From: Cladorhizidae sp. MBARI D1340-BT2
Lineage: Eukaryota > Porifera > Demospongiae > Poecilosclerida > Cladorhizidae
NCBI GenBank assembly: GCA_028752905.1
Contig: JAQNBH010000006.1
Location: 28,430,695 to 28,494,694 of the forward strand
Length of the DNA: 64,000 bases
Direction: 5' to 3'
Numbering within the stretch: position 1 is the stretch's first letter; each line of letters opens with the position of its first letter. Positions 10,511-22,353 of the stretch are shown one piece after another. The notes beneath the pieces were generated by a model. It had not been told where the DNA came from and did no database searches. It saw nothing but the letters and a program-made list of their open reading frames with translations. The translations under genes were made by a program, and so were the position numbers.

Positions 10511-12303
10511 CAGTTGACTACTTGCTAACTGATCAATGATGTTTATATTTTGTAAGAATGATTCTATCATAGGTTAAGTGTTGTGAAACATAGTCAAATC
10601 ATTGGGTAATATATTTTGTAAGGATGTACATGTAACCCTGTCTATGTGTCGTGTAACACCATCTGTGATGTGTTATGATGGAGAAAGAAGCTCTCAATTT
10701 TGAATGTAATACCATATTTCATTAACTGATTCACCTTTTTAAGCTGATATCTTCAAATTGGGACATTCATCATAAAACGTGCTAAAAACCAGATTTTTAT
10801 CTGGACATGTGCAGAAGATTACAGCAATATTACATTAAACTTTATTTCTTGTTCTAGTCTGTGGGAGTGGGTGGAGGAAGCGATAAAAATATAGAAATGA
10901 TGATTGAATATTGCCATCATAAACTGTCCCTTCCTTACCTTTGCTGCTGTCTCTGCAAGCCAATGAGAGCTGTATATTCACCTATGCTGGCCTGAAATCC
11001 CTCAGAATATCTTCTCTCTTTAGAAGAAAATGCACTCCTTGTTGGATTTCTGTATCAGTATCTAGGATGGTTATGCATTGAAGGTGCTAGTAAATATCAC
11101 GAGGCAAAGAGTTACCCTCTACAAGATTCTCCTGGAAAAGTTGGGCATTAGTAATAGCTAGCTGTTCTGACAGCAGTAAGGGTAGCATTACCTTTACGAG
11201 AGTTTACAGGATCCCATCCAAGGACAAAAATGTCAACTAACAAGTGTAGCATACTAATCTCAATGGAAGCAAGTCAGCATTTTCTTCTCCGTAACTAGTG
11301 ATCCCTTATCAACATACTTATGTAAGCCAGAAATTGATTAAATCATATTACTCACAGAGATCAGAATGCTCACTTAGCTGCCATCAAGCTCAAATGCACT
11401 CTCCCTGCGACATCCATCATTGTCCGTGGGACGGGATCCAGGATGAACTATTGAAAGTTAATGCTATCCTTTCTGGTGTTAAAACCTTCACAAGTTTTAC
11501 ATCCCAGATGCCACTGCAAAGATCTTGCTCTATCGTGGCCCAAATCAGCAGAAGACTGTAAACAATGTATCAAATGACACTAACTCATTTCTCAAAGTCT
11601 AAACTATTGAGAGAGTTTACTGGTTGGCACAAGTAGCCTAGTGTAGGAAAAACAGCTTGCTAAAACAGCAGAATGCCCATAAAGATTCCTTCGAGGACAG
11701 TGGTTGTGATCAGCGATTGCTAACAGCATTTTTCTTGTCAAACAAGACTTGCTAACAATAACCTCCCTTTCAATTGCAACCACCCTTCAAATAGAAATTG
11801 CAGGTAGATGAACTGAAGTAAATATTATCTGCAGTTGCTATTAGAAAATATTTAGAAATGTTATCCCTAGCCACCTTTCCTTTAGGTAGGTTTGGGTCTT
11901 TCCATTCACATCCTTTATACTTGCTTGCAAAACTGATTAAGTTATGATTTTAAAAGCCTTAAGACCATTTTAGATCAGTTCTTGTAAGTTGCAATGGTAT
12001 TACAAGGGACCTGTACATACTCCACCCCCTAATGCTGCAGGGATAACTAATGTTGTTCTAATGCTGCTGGTACAAAGCAGCCACCATACTAGAGCTTGGA
12101 ATAACAATCCCATTGAAGAGACACCTGCCACACACGTGCATGTACTTGACTGTCAAATGCTGAACGTTCTTTTTTAAGTAGCATTTAGGGGGCCTAACTT
12201 CTACCACTTTTGTCTATAAAAATATTTTAGTTACCTAAACTGTGGTTGTTAAGCCTCTCATGTTTAGTTACCTAATGTTGTTAAGTTAAGTTATGTTATC
12301 TTG
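10511..12303. other. non-coding, nothing recognised
   Basis: No supported gene, repeat array or transposon end. The first about 100 bases resemble those that follow the half copy at 12783-13150, so the repeat family may extend to about 10600. Confidence 0.35.
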
Positions 12304-12643
12304 CTATGAAGCACTGTTCTCAAAGTCCTTGAAACATGCACCAATTATAACCATGTCATGATTAGTGTAACATATTTCCCAGAACATTGAGGCAAGAATT
12401 GTAATAGCATAACCAGGCATATTTATAGCTGCAACTCTCTGTAACTGTCCACAGTTTCCTAACGAGTATCTTGCTGCTCCATTGCATGACATTTACAACC
12501 TTTCTGAAGTCATCTAGTAGCACAGGCAGCTCCTCCTGCACGTCCTCTAAATTGCCCAAAAAATTTCCAATGTCCCAATGATGGTAAAACTGGATCGTAA
12601 AGGATATCAACATTGAGCCTGTCACAAGAATTGCATATTTCAT
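12304..12643 (-). pseudogene. decayed coding fragment, paralogue of 20466-20616
   Basis: Read on the minus strand, the first part (12643 to about 12490) gives LGNLEDVQEELPVLLDDF, which looks helical. After a frame change it continues ARYSLGNCGQLQRVAAINMP, then GYAITILASMFWEICY and ACFKDFENSAS before a stop. The plus-strand stretch at 20466-20616 encodes ARYSLGKCGQLQTFAAINRP and GYASKTPAAMFCETHYPN, so both descend from one protein-coding sequence. I do not recognise the family. The frameshift here and the early stop in the other copy argue that both are dead. Confidence 0.55.
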
Positions 12644-12782
12644 GATAACTGATCTTCAAATGGTTTTATAGATGAATATACTTTGCTGAATAAAACCAAT
12701 TGCAAAGAATGCAGGATAGACCATCTATAGATGGTTACATCATCTCAGGAGCCGCGGTATATACTTAATTTAATATGGCTTG

Positions 12783-13270
12783 GGAGTCTTATGAATTTCA
12801 TTCATTTTCCACCCGCACGCTTGACTACGTACTTACATTTTAGCGCCTAATCAAAACTGTCATTGTATAGAGTAGGGCTTCCTATAGTCACTGGTGCTAA
12901 TTTCAACTCTCTAGCACTTGGCAATCTGGAGATATTTAGGCACCAAAATCAGGCATTCAGGTTTTTGAGGTTCTTCCCACTTGTAGCTCCTGTAACATGG
13001 CTATAGTTATATCTATGAAAAATATTTTAGTATCAACATAGAGCACACAGAGAGACCTATCTTTTGAGCCATATATAAAGTCCATAACATGAAGTTTGCA
13101 GAATATATGGAGCTATAAATTGGTAACCACAAGTTTTTTATTTTTTTATTAAAAAAAAATGCTCCTGTCATCCCTGACAAACTCCCAGTTGACTCATTGC
13201 GAACTGGTGATGTTGATATTTTGTAAGAGTTATTCTATCACAGGTTAAGTATTGATTTGAGTGAGGATGT
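12783..13270. mobile_element. foldback element, copy 2 (one arm plus flank)
   Basis: The stretch from 'cattttccacccgcacgctt' through 'ctggagatattt' to 'tggtaaccacaag' matches the right half of the element at 9735-10510. The similarity continues about 100 bases past it ('cagttgact', 'attttgtaag', 'cacaggttaag'). The left arm is absent, so this is a truncated or single-arm copy. Confidence 0.7.
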
Positions 13271-14250
13271 AATCTTGTGTAACTGCCTTAGAACTGTCCA
13301 TTCATTTGGAAATGCAAATTCAGCTGCGATTGTGTCAATTTTATACCTGGAACAGTTTTGCTAGCCAGATGTGAGACAAAACTTTCTTCTTTCTGATGAA
13401 GACTGAAGTATTTCTGTTCAACTGTTAGGACTAAAAAACAAACAGATTTATTTAAAGAGAATCCTTGAATTTGCTTAGAATAAGTTGCTCTGTAACTAAT
13501 TGATACCGACAGACAAATACTAACCTTTTGTGGCACTTTTATTTTCTTTCTTTTTTCCAGTTCCTGTGTGAGTAATTATTTCTGTGCAGTTCAGAATCTC
13601 ATTATAATAATATACTAGAACTTTATTTAAATCAGCTTTTTTGTTCAGCTGAGAGTAATCGTACAAGTTTGAATAAATTTAGTAGTGTACTAGTATTATG
13701 CATAATATGATGTAATGTTACATGTTTTACCTTCTTGTATGCAACCTGAAATATTCATCTCCCCCCTCTTGATGTTCGGACTATCTTCACATTGTGAGTA
13801 TTTGAATCTACAATAATCATCCCCAACATCTTGCAATGTGCATAATACAACTACTTATTGTTGGTGGTAATAATACCCACAACTGTCTATATCCCTACTA
13901 TCTTAACATGGTGTCATAATGTGCTACACACAAAACTAGATGCTATGGGTACATTTTCCTCTGTAAGTTAAAACTAGACCAACAACAGCTGTCTTTGTAT
14001 GGAACTTGAGTGCTATGTTGAATGAGCTCTATACTGGGAAATAGCAACAGCGAACCTAATTTCTGCTGCATTATATGTTTTGTTTGTTCTTGCTCTAGTA
14101 CAGGCAGCATCCAGCAGTGAAGCTAGATATATTTAAAGGGAACTCTTAAAGGTGTGGATCTTGCTGTTCTTTTACTATTATAGCTACTAGATAATGACAG
14201 GCTTAGATAATTTATCCACTAAAGCTTTGGATGTGGTACCTAGCCCTTAT
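13271..14250. other. non-coding, nothing recognised
   Basis: No gene, repeat array or transposon end is supported. Confidence 0.35.
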
Positions 14251-17200
14251 CATGGGCGTACGCAGGTGGGTTACTGGGAGTTCTGCAGAACCCCCCTTTC
14301 ATTTTAATGATATTCATTGGAATGTGTTTGTGTGTGTTTTGCCCTCTCAGATTTCATTTCAGGCACTGGCACACTTCATTAATATAATTTTAATTATACA
14401 TAGGTACATTGATCGTGTTAAATAATTGGAAACAATATTACAATAACTTAGGGCTAGGCCTAGCCCTAGCCTTAGCCCTTGACCATGGGGGAGCGGAAAA
14501 TGAGAACCCAACGAATGTACTTTCTAAAGAAAGCCCACAAACCCCTCATGCAAATAAGACCAATCTGCTCAGGGTGCTCGGGTCCCACCGAGGGGCTGTC
14601 TGGTTGGTTGGACTTTGTCCTTCGACCGGTTAATGAGCTAATCATTGCACAGTTACACATCATGCACATGTAGTGAACATTAATAGTAGTTGTGGAACTA
14701 ATGAGCTACAACTCTGCCATGAAGAGGCAACGACAAAATATGGACATCAGGTCATTTTCAAAATAACAGCCATTGAGGATGAAGATAAGATAAATTATTG
14801 CTAGCTATTTAGTTTGAAGCCTGTACACTTGTTAAACCAATCTCATTTATTCAGATTCTAGTGAACCTCAGTCTGATCTGGATCATTCTGAAATCAGTAC
14901 CACTCTGGAAAGCTGACATGAAGATGAAGTTCCTGTAGTTAATGAATGCTCAAGTGGAAGTGCCGAAGTACCAGAATTGTATGTTTATTATCTGCAAATA
15001 GGTCTATTGATGATGCTGCTTGTTTAATAAATGATCTTTCTAGTGGTGCTAGATACTCTTTCTTATGCCACGATGTACAATTGCCTAGTGTCCTTACTGG
15101 CACCTTATTAAATAGCTATCACCAAAAGTTTAACATATTGTGGCTCAGTAAATATCCTTGGCTAGTCTACAGTTTTAAGGTAGAGGGTATATTTTGTCCG
15201 CCTTGTGCCCTGTTTCTTCCATCTAGCCAACGTAAAGATAAAGGTTACCTGGTAATTAAGCCTTTTTCTAACTGGATCAAGATGAGTTGCACTTTGAGTA
15301 ATCACGCGAAGCTTCAATACCATCGTGATTGTTTGCAGCAAGCAGATGCACAATTGAAAATCCAGCATCACGAGTAGATGTAATGACAAGCACTGCTGTT
15401 CAAAAGGAAATTAGTGAAAAAAGGCAATACTGAGGCAAAATGTTTGAGCAATTCTTTTTTTAGGCAAACAGGGTATTGCATTTCGTGGAAAGTTAGAGGA
15501 TGTTGCATCGTCAAAGAATCCTGGAAACTTTTTAGCACTGCTAAAATCTTTTGCGGGCACAGACAGTATTTTATATGAGCATCTTTATTGTACCAAGACA
15601 AAGAATGCAACACACTTATCACCAAGAAATTTTTTTTTTGGATAAAAATGGAAATGAAACACAAATGTGCACTATAAACATTTATAGGATCCTATAAATT
15701 ATTCCATGTATAATACAAAACATACTAACCCAACACTGGCAGAGATGCAGAGGCAGTATGAAACCTTGACAGTAATTAGCTATCTGACTCAAAATGTAAT
15801 TATTAATATTATAGGCTATGATATGATTCTTGCCAAAACAATATCTGAGATAAAAGAAGCAAAATATTTTTCTGATGAGGTTTCATGTCACAATGTAGAG
15901 CATTTGCACATATGCCTTCACTTTGTTGATGGCCATGGTGACATTCGAGAAGAGTTTGTTTCATTTGTAAAACTTGAGAGAGTCCGAACAGCTGATGTAG
16001 CAAATGCCATTATACAGACCTTGGAGGGGCTTGGCTTATCACTGAGTGATTTGCGAGGGAAAGTGTATGATGGGGTCTCAATGATGAGTGGGGAGATAGC
16101 TGGTGTGCAGGCATTACTTCGAGAGTAGCATCCCAAGGCACTGTACACCCATTGTGCAAGTCATTCCATAAGCTGGCTATCATAAGTTCCTGTTCTGTTC
16201 CACCTATAAGGAACTGTGTAGATCAGATAAAAGGTTTCACATTATGGATTAAGGATTCAGCTAAAAGAGAGTGCCTCCTTAAAGCAATCATTCAGAAGAG
16301 GTCTCAGATTGGCACAAAGCAGTCTTCAATAATCAACGTTTGCATTACTCGATGGGTAGAGAACATCAATGGCTGGGAGCATTTCTGTCTATATCATCCT
16401 TTTCTAATTGAAATGTGTGAGATAGTACTGTATGGAAATAGTGAATTTCTGAACTTTAAAGATGGTTGGACTACTGATGATAAGAAAAATGCTCTTGCAT
16501 ACATGAAAACATTGGAGTCCTTTGCTTGTATTCCCTAGTTACTCTCTTTAGGTCTATTAAAGAAGCTGTTGTTAAAATACAAGGAAAGTGCCAAGACCTT
16601 ACCTCTGGAGTGACAATAGTACAAGACTGTTGCAATGAATTTAAAAGAGAGAGAGCAGATGTTGATAATTTTTTACTGCGTATCTTTCGGCATTGTTCTA
16701 GATGGGCAGTTCAGTCCAATATAACTATTTCGATGCCATGCACAACTCAGTGACAGCAGCATCGTCTGAATCCACTAATTAAGTTGAGGATTATTTTAAA
16801 TGGGCTGTAGTCATCCCTTTTCTTGACCACATTATACATCAAGATTTACTAAGCATACCAACCAGGTAGCTTCATTGCAATATCTCTTGCCCATCCATGT
16901 CACTACTTCATCCTTTATTAATATTGAACCTGCTGTTACTTTCTATTCTGAAGATCTACCAAATGTGAGTATACATGATGAAGAGTTACATCGCTGGAAG
17001 TCAAGGTGGCTACAAATTTAACCAGATGAGCATCCTCAAACTCTTAGTGAATCGCTTAAACTCTGCTGCCCCAAAACCCTTCCAAATGTCCCATTTGAAC
17101 CTTTTTGCTACACTTGTACTCAGTTCTCGTATTTGTGAATGATCTGCTTCCATACTTCGATGTTTAAACAAGTGAGGAAAGACTCAGTGCCTTAGCTGGA

Positions 17201-17490
17201 ATGGATCGATACTGTTGCAAACTTTACATAGAACAACATCCATGAAGAATTCAATGTTAGCTTATTATTTCAGTAACTGTGTCTGTATATTTTTGAAGGT
17301 TGCTTAATAAAAATCATCTCTGTAAATATTTTTGGAGTTTCCACGATTTGTGCTGCATGAGGCTTTGTGCTGGATGGGGCATATATATTTCCCTCTTGTA
17401 CTATATATCCTCACTATGGCTTTCAGCCACATGATCCACATCCGACATATATACATAACCCGCCTTTTCTAAAGTCTGGGTACGCCCCTG
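14251..17490 (+). mobile_element. hAT-like DNA transposon, 3.24 kb
   Basis: The left end is CATGGGCGTACGCAGG and the right end, on the other strand, is CAGGGGCGTACCCAG. This pair resembles hAT-type CAGGGGCGTA ends. Between them on + lies a broken transposase (14946-17240), and the 3.2-kb size suits a full-length element. CTTAT flanks both sides (14246-14250 and 17491-17495). That is only 5 bases where hAT elements normally give 8, so the duplication has decayed or the family differs. A 'ctaggcctagccctagcc' patch at about 14455-14475 resembles the minisatellites further right. Confidence 0.7.
14946..17240 (+). pseudogene. hAT/ZMYM-type transposase (TTF finger, DUF4371, dimerisation), broken
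   Basis: Domain order is intact but frames are broken. First comes a TTF-type finger: SKYPWLVYS, FCPPCALF, KGYLVIKPFSNW and NHAKLQYHRDC (14946-15377). Then a DUF4371 segment in another frame: GKQGIAFRG, NPGNFLALLKSF (about 15465-15560), continuing at 15706-16128 with EVSCHNVEHLHICLHFVDG and YDGVSMMSGEIAGVQ. Then HPKALYTHCASHS, ITRWVENINGWEHF (16152-16538), another frame change near 16530, and RADVDNFLLRIF. A degraded C-terminal hAT dimerisation motif (SSRICEWSASILRCL) lies near 17120-17165. Stops occur near 15375 and 16126. This is a standard insect-to-sponge hAT transposase layout and is certainly inactive here. Confidence 0.85.
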
Positions 17491-17957
17491 CTTATAAGCT
17501 TCTTAAACTAGCCTTATTCCTACTAAGACTACTTCTCAGGCTCTTCTACTTGGCACACTTGTAGATCTTGGATAGATAACCAATTATATCAACACAGCTC
17601 TGGGCTACTTTCTGGGAAAGTAAATTGGATGATTTTACAAAAAAAACATTTATGGTATCAGCTATCTTTTAAACAACCTCCTACTAGGTTGCTTCTATCA
17701 CATTCCAAGATGCTTCCTGGCATGTTTCATGTGGTATTATTGATCTCCTGAAAAAATCAATTTCACACTTGGGAAACTATAGTGTCCCCAGAAGATGCAA
17801 TGCTTTACAAGTGGGTACTGAGCAGCTGCTTGCTTTACAGCTGTACTCTAAGTTCTTTAGATAGAAGAGCTATTGATTTAGTTAAGAGCTTTGTAAAGTT
17901 TGGCGTTATCAGATTACAACAGATAGCAAATTTAATTAAATATTGTGGGGTGTAACT

Positions 17958-18810
17958 ATGGCTAAATATTGTGATACAGATAAAGTGCTGTGTATGTTGG
18001 ATGATGAGAGTGATGATGATTTTGATGGCTTCATAGTGAAGAATTATAGTGAGGATTATGAGGATGTTGGAGTTTGTGAGGTAGCTGATAGTGTTAGTGA
18101 TGGCGTAGTTGGTGGTGAGTGTAGCTAAAGTGGTAGCAGTTCTGGTGCCAGTACTTCTTGTTCCAGTTCTTCCATCTCCTTTAGCCAGACATCTGGGTGC
18201 ACTGTTGACATGGAAGGAAAAGAGCCTTTGGAGTTTGCTCAGCTTTTTCTGGATGACAATATCCTGAGGAGAGTTGTGAACGAAACAAATTTGTATGCTG
18301 TGCAATTCATGGCTGGAAATAAAGACTTACCTCTTCAATAAATAGTCAGAGAGTGGAAAAGGTGCTCAGTCAGTGAAATGGTGAAGTTTCTTGCCCTTTA
18401 TTGCCATGAGCATGGATAATAAGCATCGGATTGAGGACTATTGGTGCAAGAAATGGCCCTTCACCACGTCATGCTTCTCCTCTATCATGGCGGGAGACCG
18501 ATTTTGTCTCGCGCTTCTTTCACCTAAATGATGGAGAGAAGATGTACCTAGGGGTCGGCCATGATATGATGCCCTGTTCAAAATACGGCCACTTATGGAG
18601 CATTTACTAGACAAATTCAAAACCTTTTAACAGCTGGGGAGAGAAATATCTGTCAATGAATCAATGATAGGCTTCAAGGGACGGCTGTGGTTTATCCAGT
18701 ACATGCAAATGAAGCCTATCAAGTGGGGCATGAAAGCCTACGTCCTGGCAGACGGCTCCAGTGGATATATGTACAGTTGGAAGCTCTATACTGGTGAGGA
18801 AACTGTATAG
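17958..18810 (+). pseudogene. piggyBac-type transposase, truncated and frameshifted
   Basis: It starts with an acidic N-terminus (MLDDESDDDFDGF), has an early TAG at 18126, then EPLEFAQLFLDDNILRRVV and ETNLYAVQ. HRIEDYWCKKWPFTTSCFSS and FFHLNDGEKM follow in shifted frames. The core then reads ISVNESMIGFKGRLWF and MQMKPIKWGMKAYVLADGSS, ending GYMYSWKLYTGEE before a stop at 18808-18810. This is the piggyBac DDE domain up to just past the first catalytic block. The conserved DEsM is NESM here, so the first catalytic Asp is Asn. The remaining catalytic region and the Cys-rich tail are absent. Confidence 0.8.
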
Positions 18811-19744
18811 TAGTACAGAGGTGTGTTTTTTTACAAATTTTCAGCCTTCATCAAGACTTGCCATTTATGTTGCTGTCAGGCTGTCAGTCAGTATCTAATA
18901 AAACTCCCCCTCCCCCTTTTCATTTTCATTCAGCAGGAAAGTGAGCCACAGAATGAACCGTATCTCATAGAAAATTGGATGGATTGAAAAAGTAATCATT
19001 AATTTTGAAGAGCAAAGAGAGAGCATTCAAATGATATAACAATTATATACTATGGACAAAAATTGAGTGTGCAAAACTGTGAATAATGTCGGGAATACAC
19101 ATTTCTTTGGATCATGAGAAAATAATGTTCAAAATACAAGACTCCAGGGGGCAGGGGTAGATCCAGGGTGGTTGTAAACCCCTCATTTTGCTCTTGCTCT
19201 TCACCATCATTCTTGCACTCTTTCATCAGCAACACACATACTCACCAGAAATAGAGTGCCTGAGCAGGGTTGACACAGGAGCAGGCAGGCCTGTGATAGC
19301 CAGCGCTAGGGAAGGACCAGCTAGAGAAACCATCTGAAGGTAAAGGGTGGAGCATAAACAGTAAAGCCGTTAATACTATAGTTCCAAACTTCCAGCATCA
19401 TTTGAGTCTTCAGCCTCTAGATATCTCTTCTTCTCCCTCGATTCTAACCCAGAAGATCCTTCGTAACTCTTCACGACTCCATACTTTCATCTTTCCAGAG
19501 CTTTTGTTTGCATTCTTCTTGACATGGAATTAATAATGCTAACAAGTAAATAGCAGTACCAATGTGGGTGTGTGTTAGTTGGTGTCAAACCAGTGGCCAC
19601 AAAACCCGAACATAAGGTCCGGTGAAACTGAAAAAGTCCTCAAATAGAGTTTTGAAAGCCCACTTCCAAGGAGGTGAGAAAAACGAACATGAAAATGAAA
19701 TGAACGGACTCGCCTAAAAAAAGCCAATCTTATGGTCTCTTTAT

Positions 19745-19870
19745 TTAATTCAAAATTAGTTCATTTTAGTTGACTTGTCATGTCAATTTTAGTTGAATTG
19801 TTTAGTTAAACTGTCATTTCAAATTTATTTGAATTAATTAGTTAACTTGTCACATCAAATTTAATTGAAC
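19745..19870. repeat. 36-bp tandem repeat, three diverged copies
   Basis: 'gttgacttgtca', 'gttaaactgtca' and 'gttaacttgtca' start at 19769, 19805 and 19841, each followed by 'tcaaattta(g)ttgaatt'. The period is 36 bases. Confidence 0.7.
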
Positions 19871-20465
19871 CCCACTGGTCGTATACCTAACCATACACAT
19901 GAGGCAATCCTAGGTCTATGATTGGTTGCCATGGATATGGGGCAGCGACATGATTGGTGACAGAGACAGCTAATAAGTGTTATGTTAGTAAACATTGCAG
20001 AGAGTGGAAGTTGCTGCATGCAACCAAAGAAGGCTGGTAGAAGAATAATTTTGATGCGAAATTCATAATTTGCAAGAGATTATTAATGTTACTTTCTGTG
20101 ATGGTACTCACGAAAAAAAGTTAGATCTTTTCTTATGTCTGGGCATTTGTGAGACGAGTTCCAATGGAAGTTTTAGACTTTCCCAGAAGATGTCTGAAAC
20201 TTGAGAAGTCTTGAGTTGCCCTAACTATGAAGTATTTTGCATGCACTAGAATAAATTTAAAGTAGTATAGTTTAATATTTGCTATACATTCTCATCACCT
20301 CATTTGCCATATGGTATATAGTGAGAATATGCTCTTGGGAATAAAATTCCCCCCATAAAATATCCTGTATTGCTGTGCACATATTCAACATATTTGACCA
20401 TGCGCCCTAAGAGTTTCTCCATTGTGGTTATGATGTTTGGAAGCTAGCTACATAACTAACATAAG

Positions 20466-20616
20466 AGCAGCAAGATACTCGTTAGGAAAATGTGGACAGC
20501 TACAGACATTTGCAGCTATAAACAGGCCTGGTTATGCTAGTAAAACTCCTGCCGCAATGTTCTGTGAAACACATTACCCTAATGTTGAAGCTTATTACAC
20601 ATGCTTCATAAGCTGA
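20466..20616 (+). pseudogene. decayed coding fragment, paralogue of 12304-12643
   Basis: The plus frame reads ARYSLGKCGQLQTFAAINRP, GYASKTPAAMFCETHYPN, then ends at TGA 20614-20616. It aligns with the minus-strand fragment at 12304-12492. No flanking exon structure is evident. Family unknown. Confidence 0.5.
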
Positions 20617-21473
20617 TATTTATTTCAAGAGCAGCACTTCATAATCGACCATATGGATGTTAACGACATGTATACTAAACAACTTTTGGTGAAATAAAAC
20701 ATGAGAGGCAACTCAACCAGAGTTTAGAGCTGGCACAACAGTGACATCCAACAACAGTGGAGAATTGGTCAACAAGGCATGAAAGATTGTGATCGAGCTT
20801 CAGGACATGCAATGCATAATTCTGATGGTGAAAGCAGTTAATATCAAGGAAAAGAAATTCATGCATACATCCAAGCGTAGTCGAGATCTTAGAGCAGTGA
20901 AAGCATTGTGAAGAGAGGTCAATTCAGAGTCTACCTTGCTTGATAGCTATAATAGTTGCCGAGCTATGACTTTCCTGGAGCAGTTTAATGCTTTCCTGCA
21001 GAGAGTGGAGATGCACATAAAGAGCCTATTGATTATCCATAGAGATATAGATATTACTCGTAGTATTTTGTACTATCACATTGTGTTCATCCATGTTTTA
21101 TTTATATATTAACTTGCTGTATGAAAGTTAATCATTGGTGAGATTTGTTTCTAGACAACTCTCCTCAGCATTGGTCAACAATATTTACAAACATTCATTT
21201 TGGAATTTGTGTATTGTTGTTCACAAAAAATGCTTCTCTCAAACTATCCCCTTTTTCATGTGATGAGAGACGATAAGGTTTACAGTGAAATGTCAACTGT
21301 GACATTAATTTACACTGTTTGCATAGAGAGAAGTGAGGAGGACCATATCTTGCAACTGGAATGGTCTCAGAACTAATTCAAATTCCATTCAGTATAGATA
21401 TCAATGTATGATCAATTTAATCGAAAACTAAAGTATTCTCAGTTGACATTGTAGATATAACTTTCTCGATTAT

Positions 21474-21627
21474 TGACTTAAATTTGCTCATTTGACATTC
21501 CTGCTAGTTACTCTAACCTCAATCAGGAATAATAAGATCCTAAGATTCATATGAATCTTAGCATCTCATTGTTCCTGATGAAGGCTAGAGCATTAGCCAG
21601 AATGTTGAGTGGGTAAATTTAAGTTGA
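21474..21627. mobile_element. 154-bp hairpin (foldback MITE-like) element
   Basis: It is symmetrical about 21550/21551 (cat|atg). The left arm 'ttgacttaaatttgctc...' pairs with '...gggtaaatttaagttga', and the inner arms 'ataagatcctaagattcat' and 'atgaatcttagcatctcat' pair almost fully. The arms are about 77 bases with few mismatches and no loop. No coding capacity. Confidence 0.75.
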
Positions 21628-22353
21628 TTGCCAGAAAGTCTGTGTAACAAACAATTCTAGCATAAAAAGCTATGGTCTCAGCAGTATACTTGGCTATGTA
21701 TATGCTACCTCCTGGCATATCATCAGCTTATCTAGATGCTACTGCTCAACTTTACTGTTCTCTCCTGACATGTTCAAGACAGCAAAAACCGTAGCGCATG
21801 ATTGGCATATGAACAAACATGTGTGAGTCCACTATTGTGGCTTACCAGGGAACAACTCTTATGCCAGTGTGTACAGCAGGTCCCTAACCAGCTCCAAATA
21901 TGTAGGAACCAGCTTATTTTTGTGTGCATAAAACAGCTTGCTTTTACAAATGCCTAACCATCACAAATGCAACTGCGAAGAAGTTACTCTACTATAGCTA
22001 AAGGATCCCAAAATCTAGAACGATCTGTAGATGACTTACCAAGGAAGAAAAAATTAACTCAGTAAACAGTTGGAGAGAAATAATTTCATGAACTGTACAA
22101 CCTAATACCTTTTTTTACGATATCTATTTCTGGTGCTCCTCTCCCTTAAGTATTTCTTTAACTCTTCACTTGCATTACAATTAGTTTTTATAATTAAGTA
22201 CTTCTTTTCAGCAGTCACTGATAGTAAGCAGCTCCATTTAACAACATGTGTGCAGAGTGTATGGATATTTTTGGTGATGTAACTGTCAACTAACTGATTA
22301 TAGATGTATACAATAACCAAAAGATACACTTTTCGTGATAGGACTTGATATAG

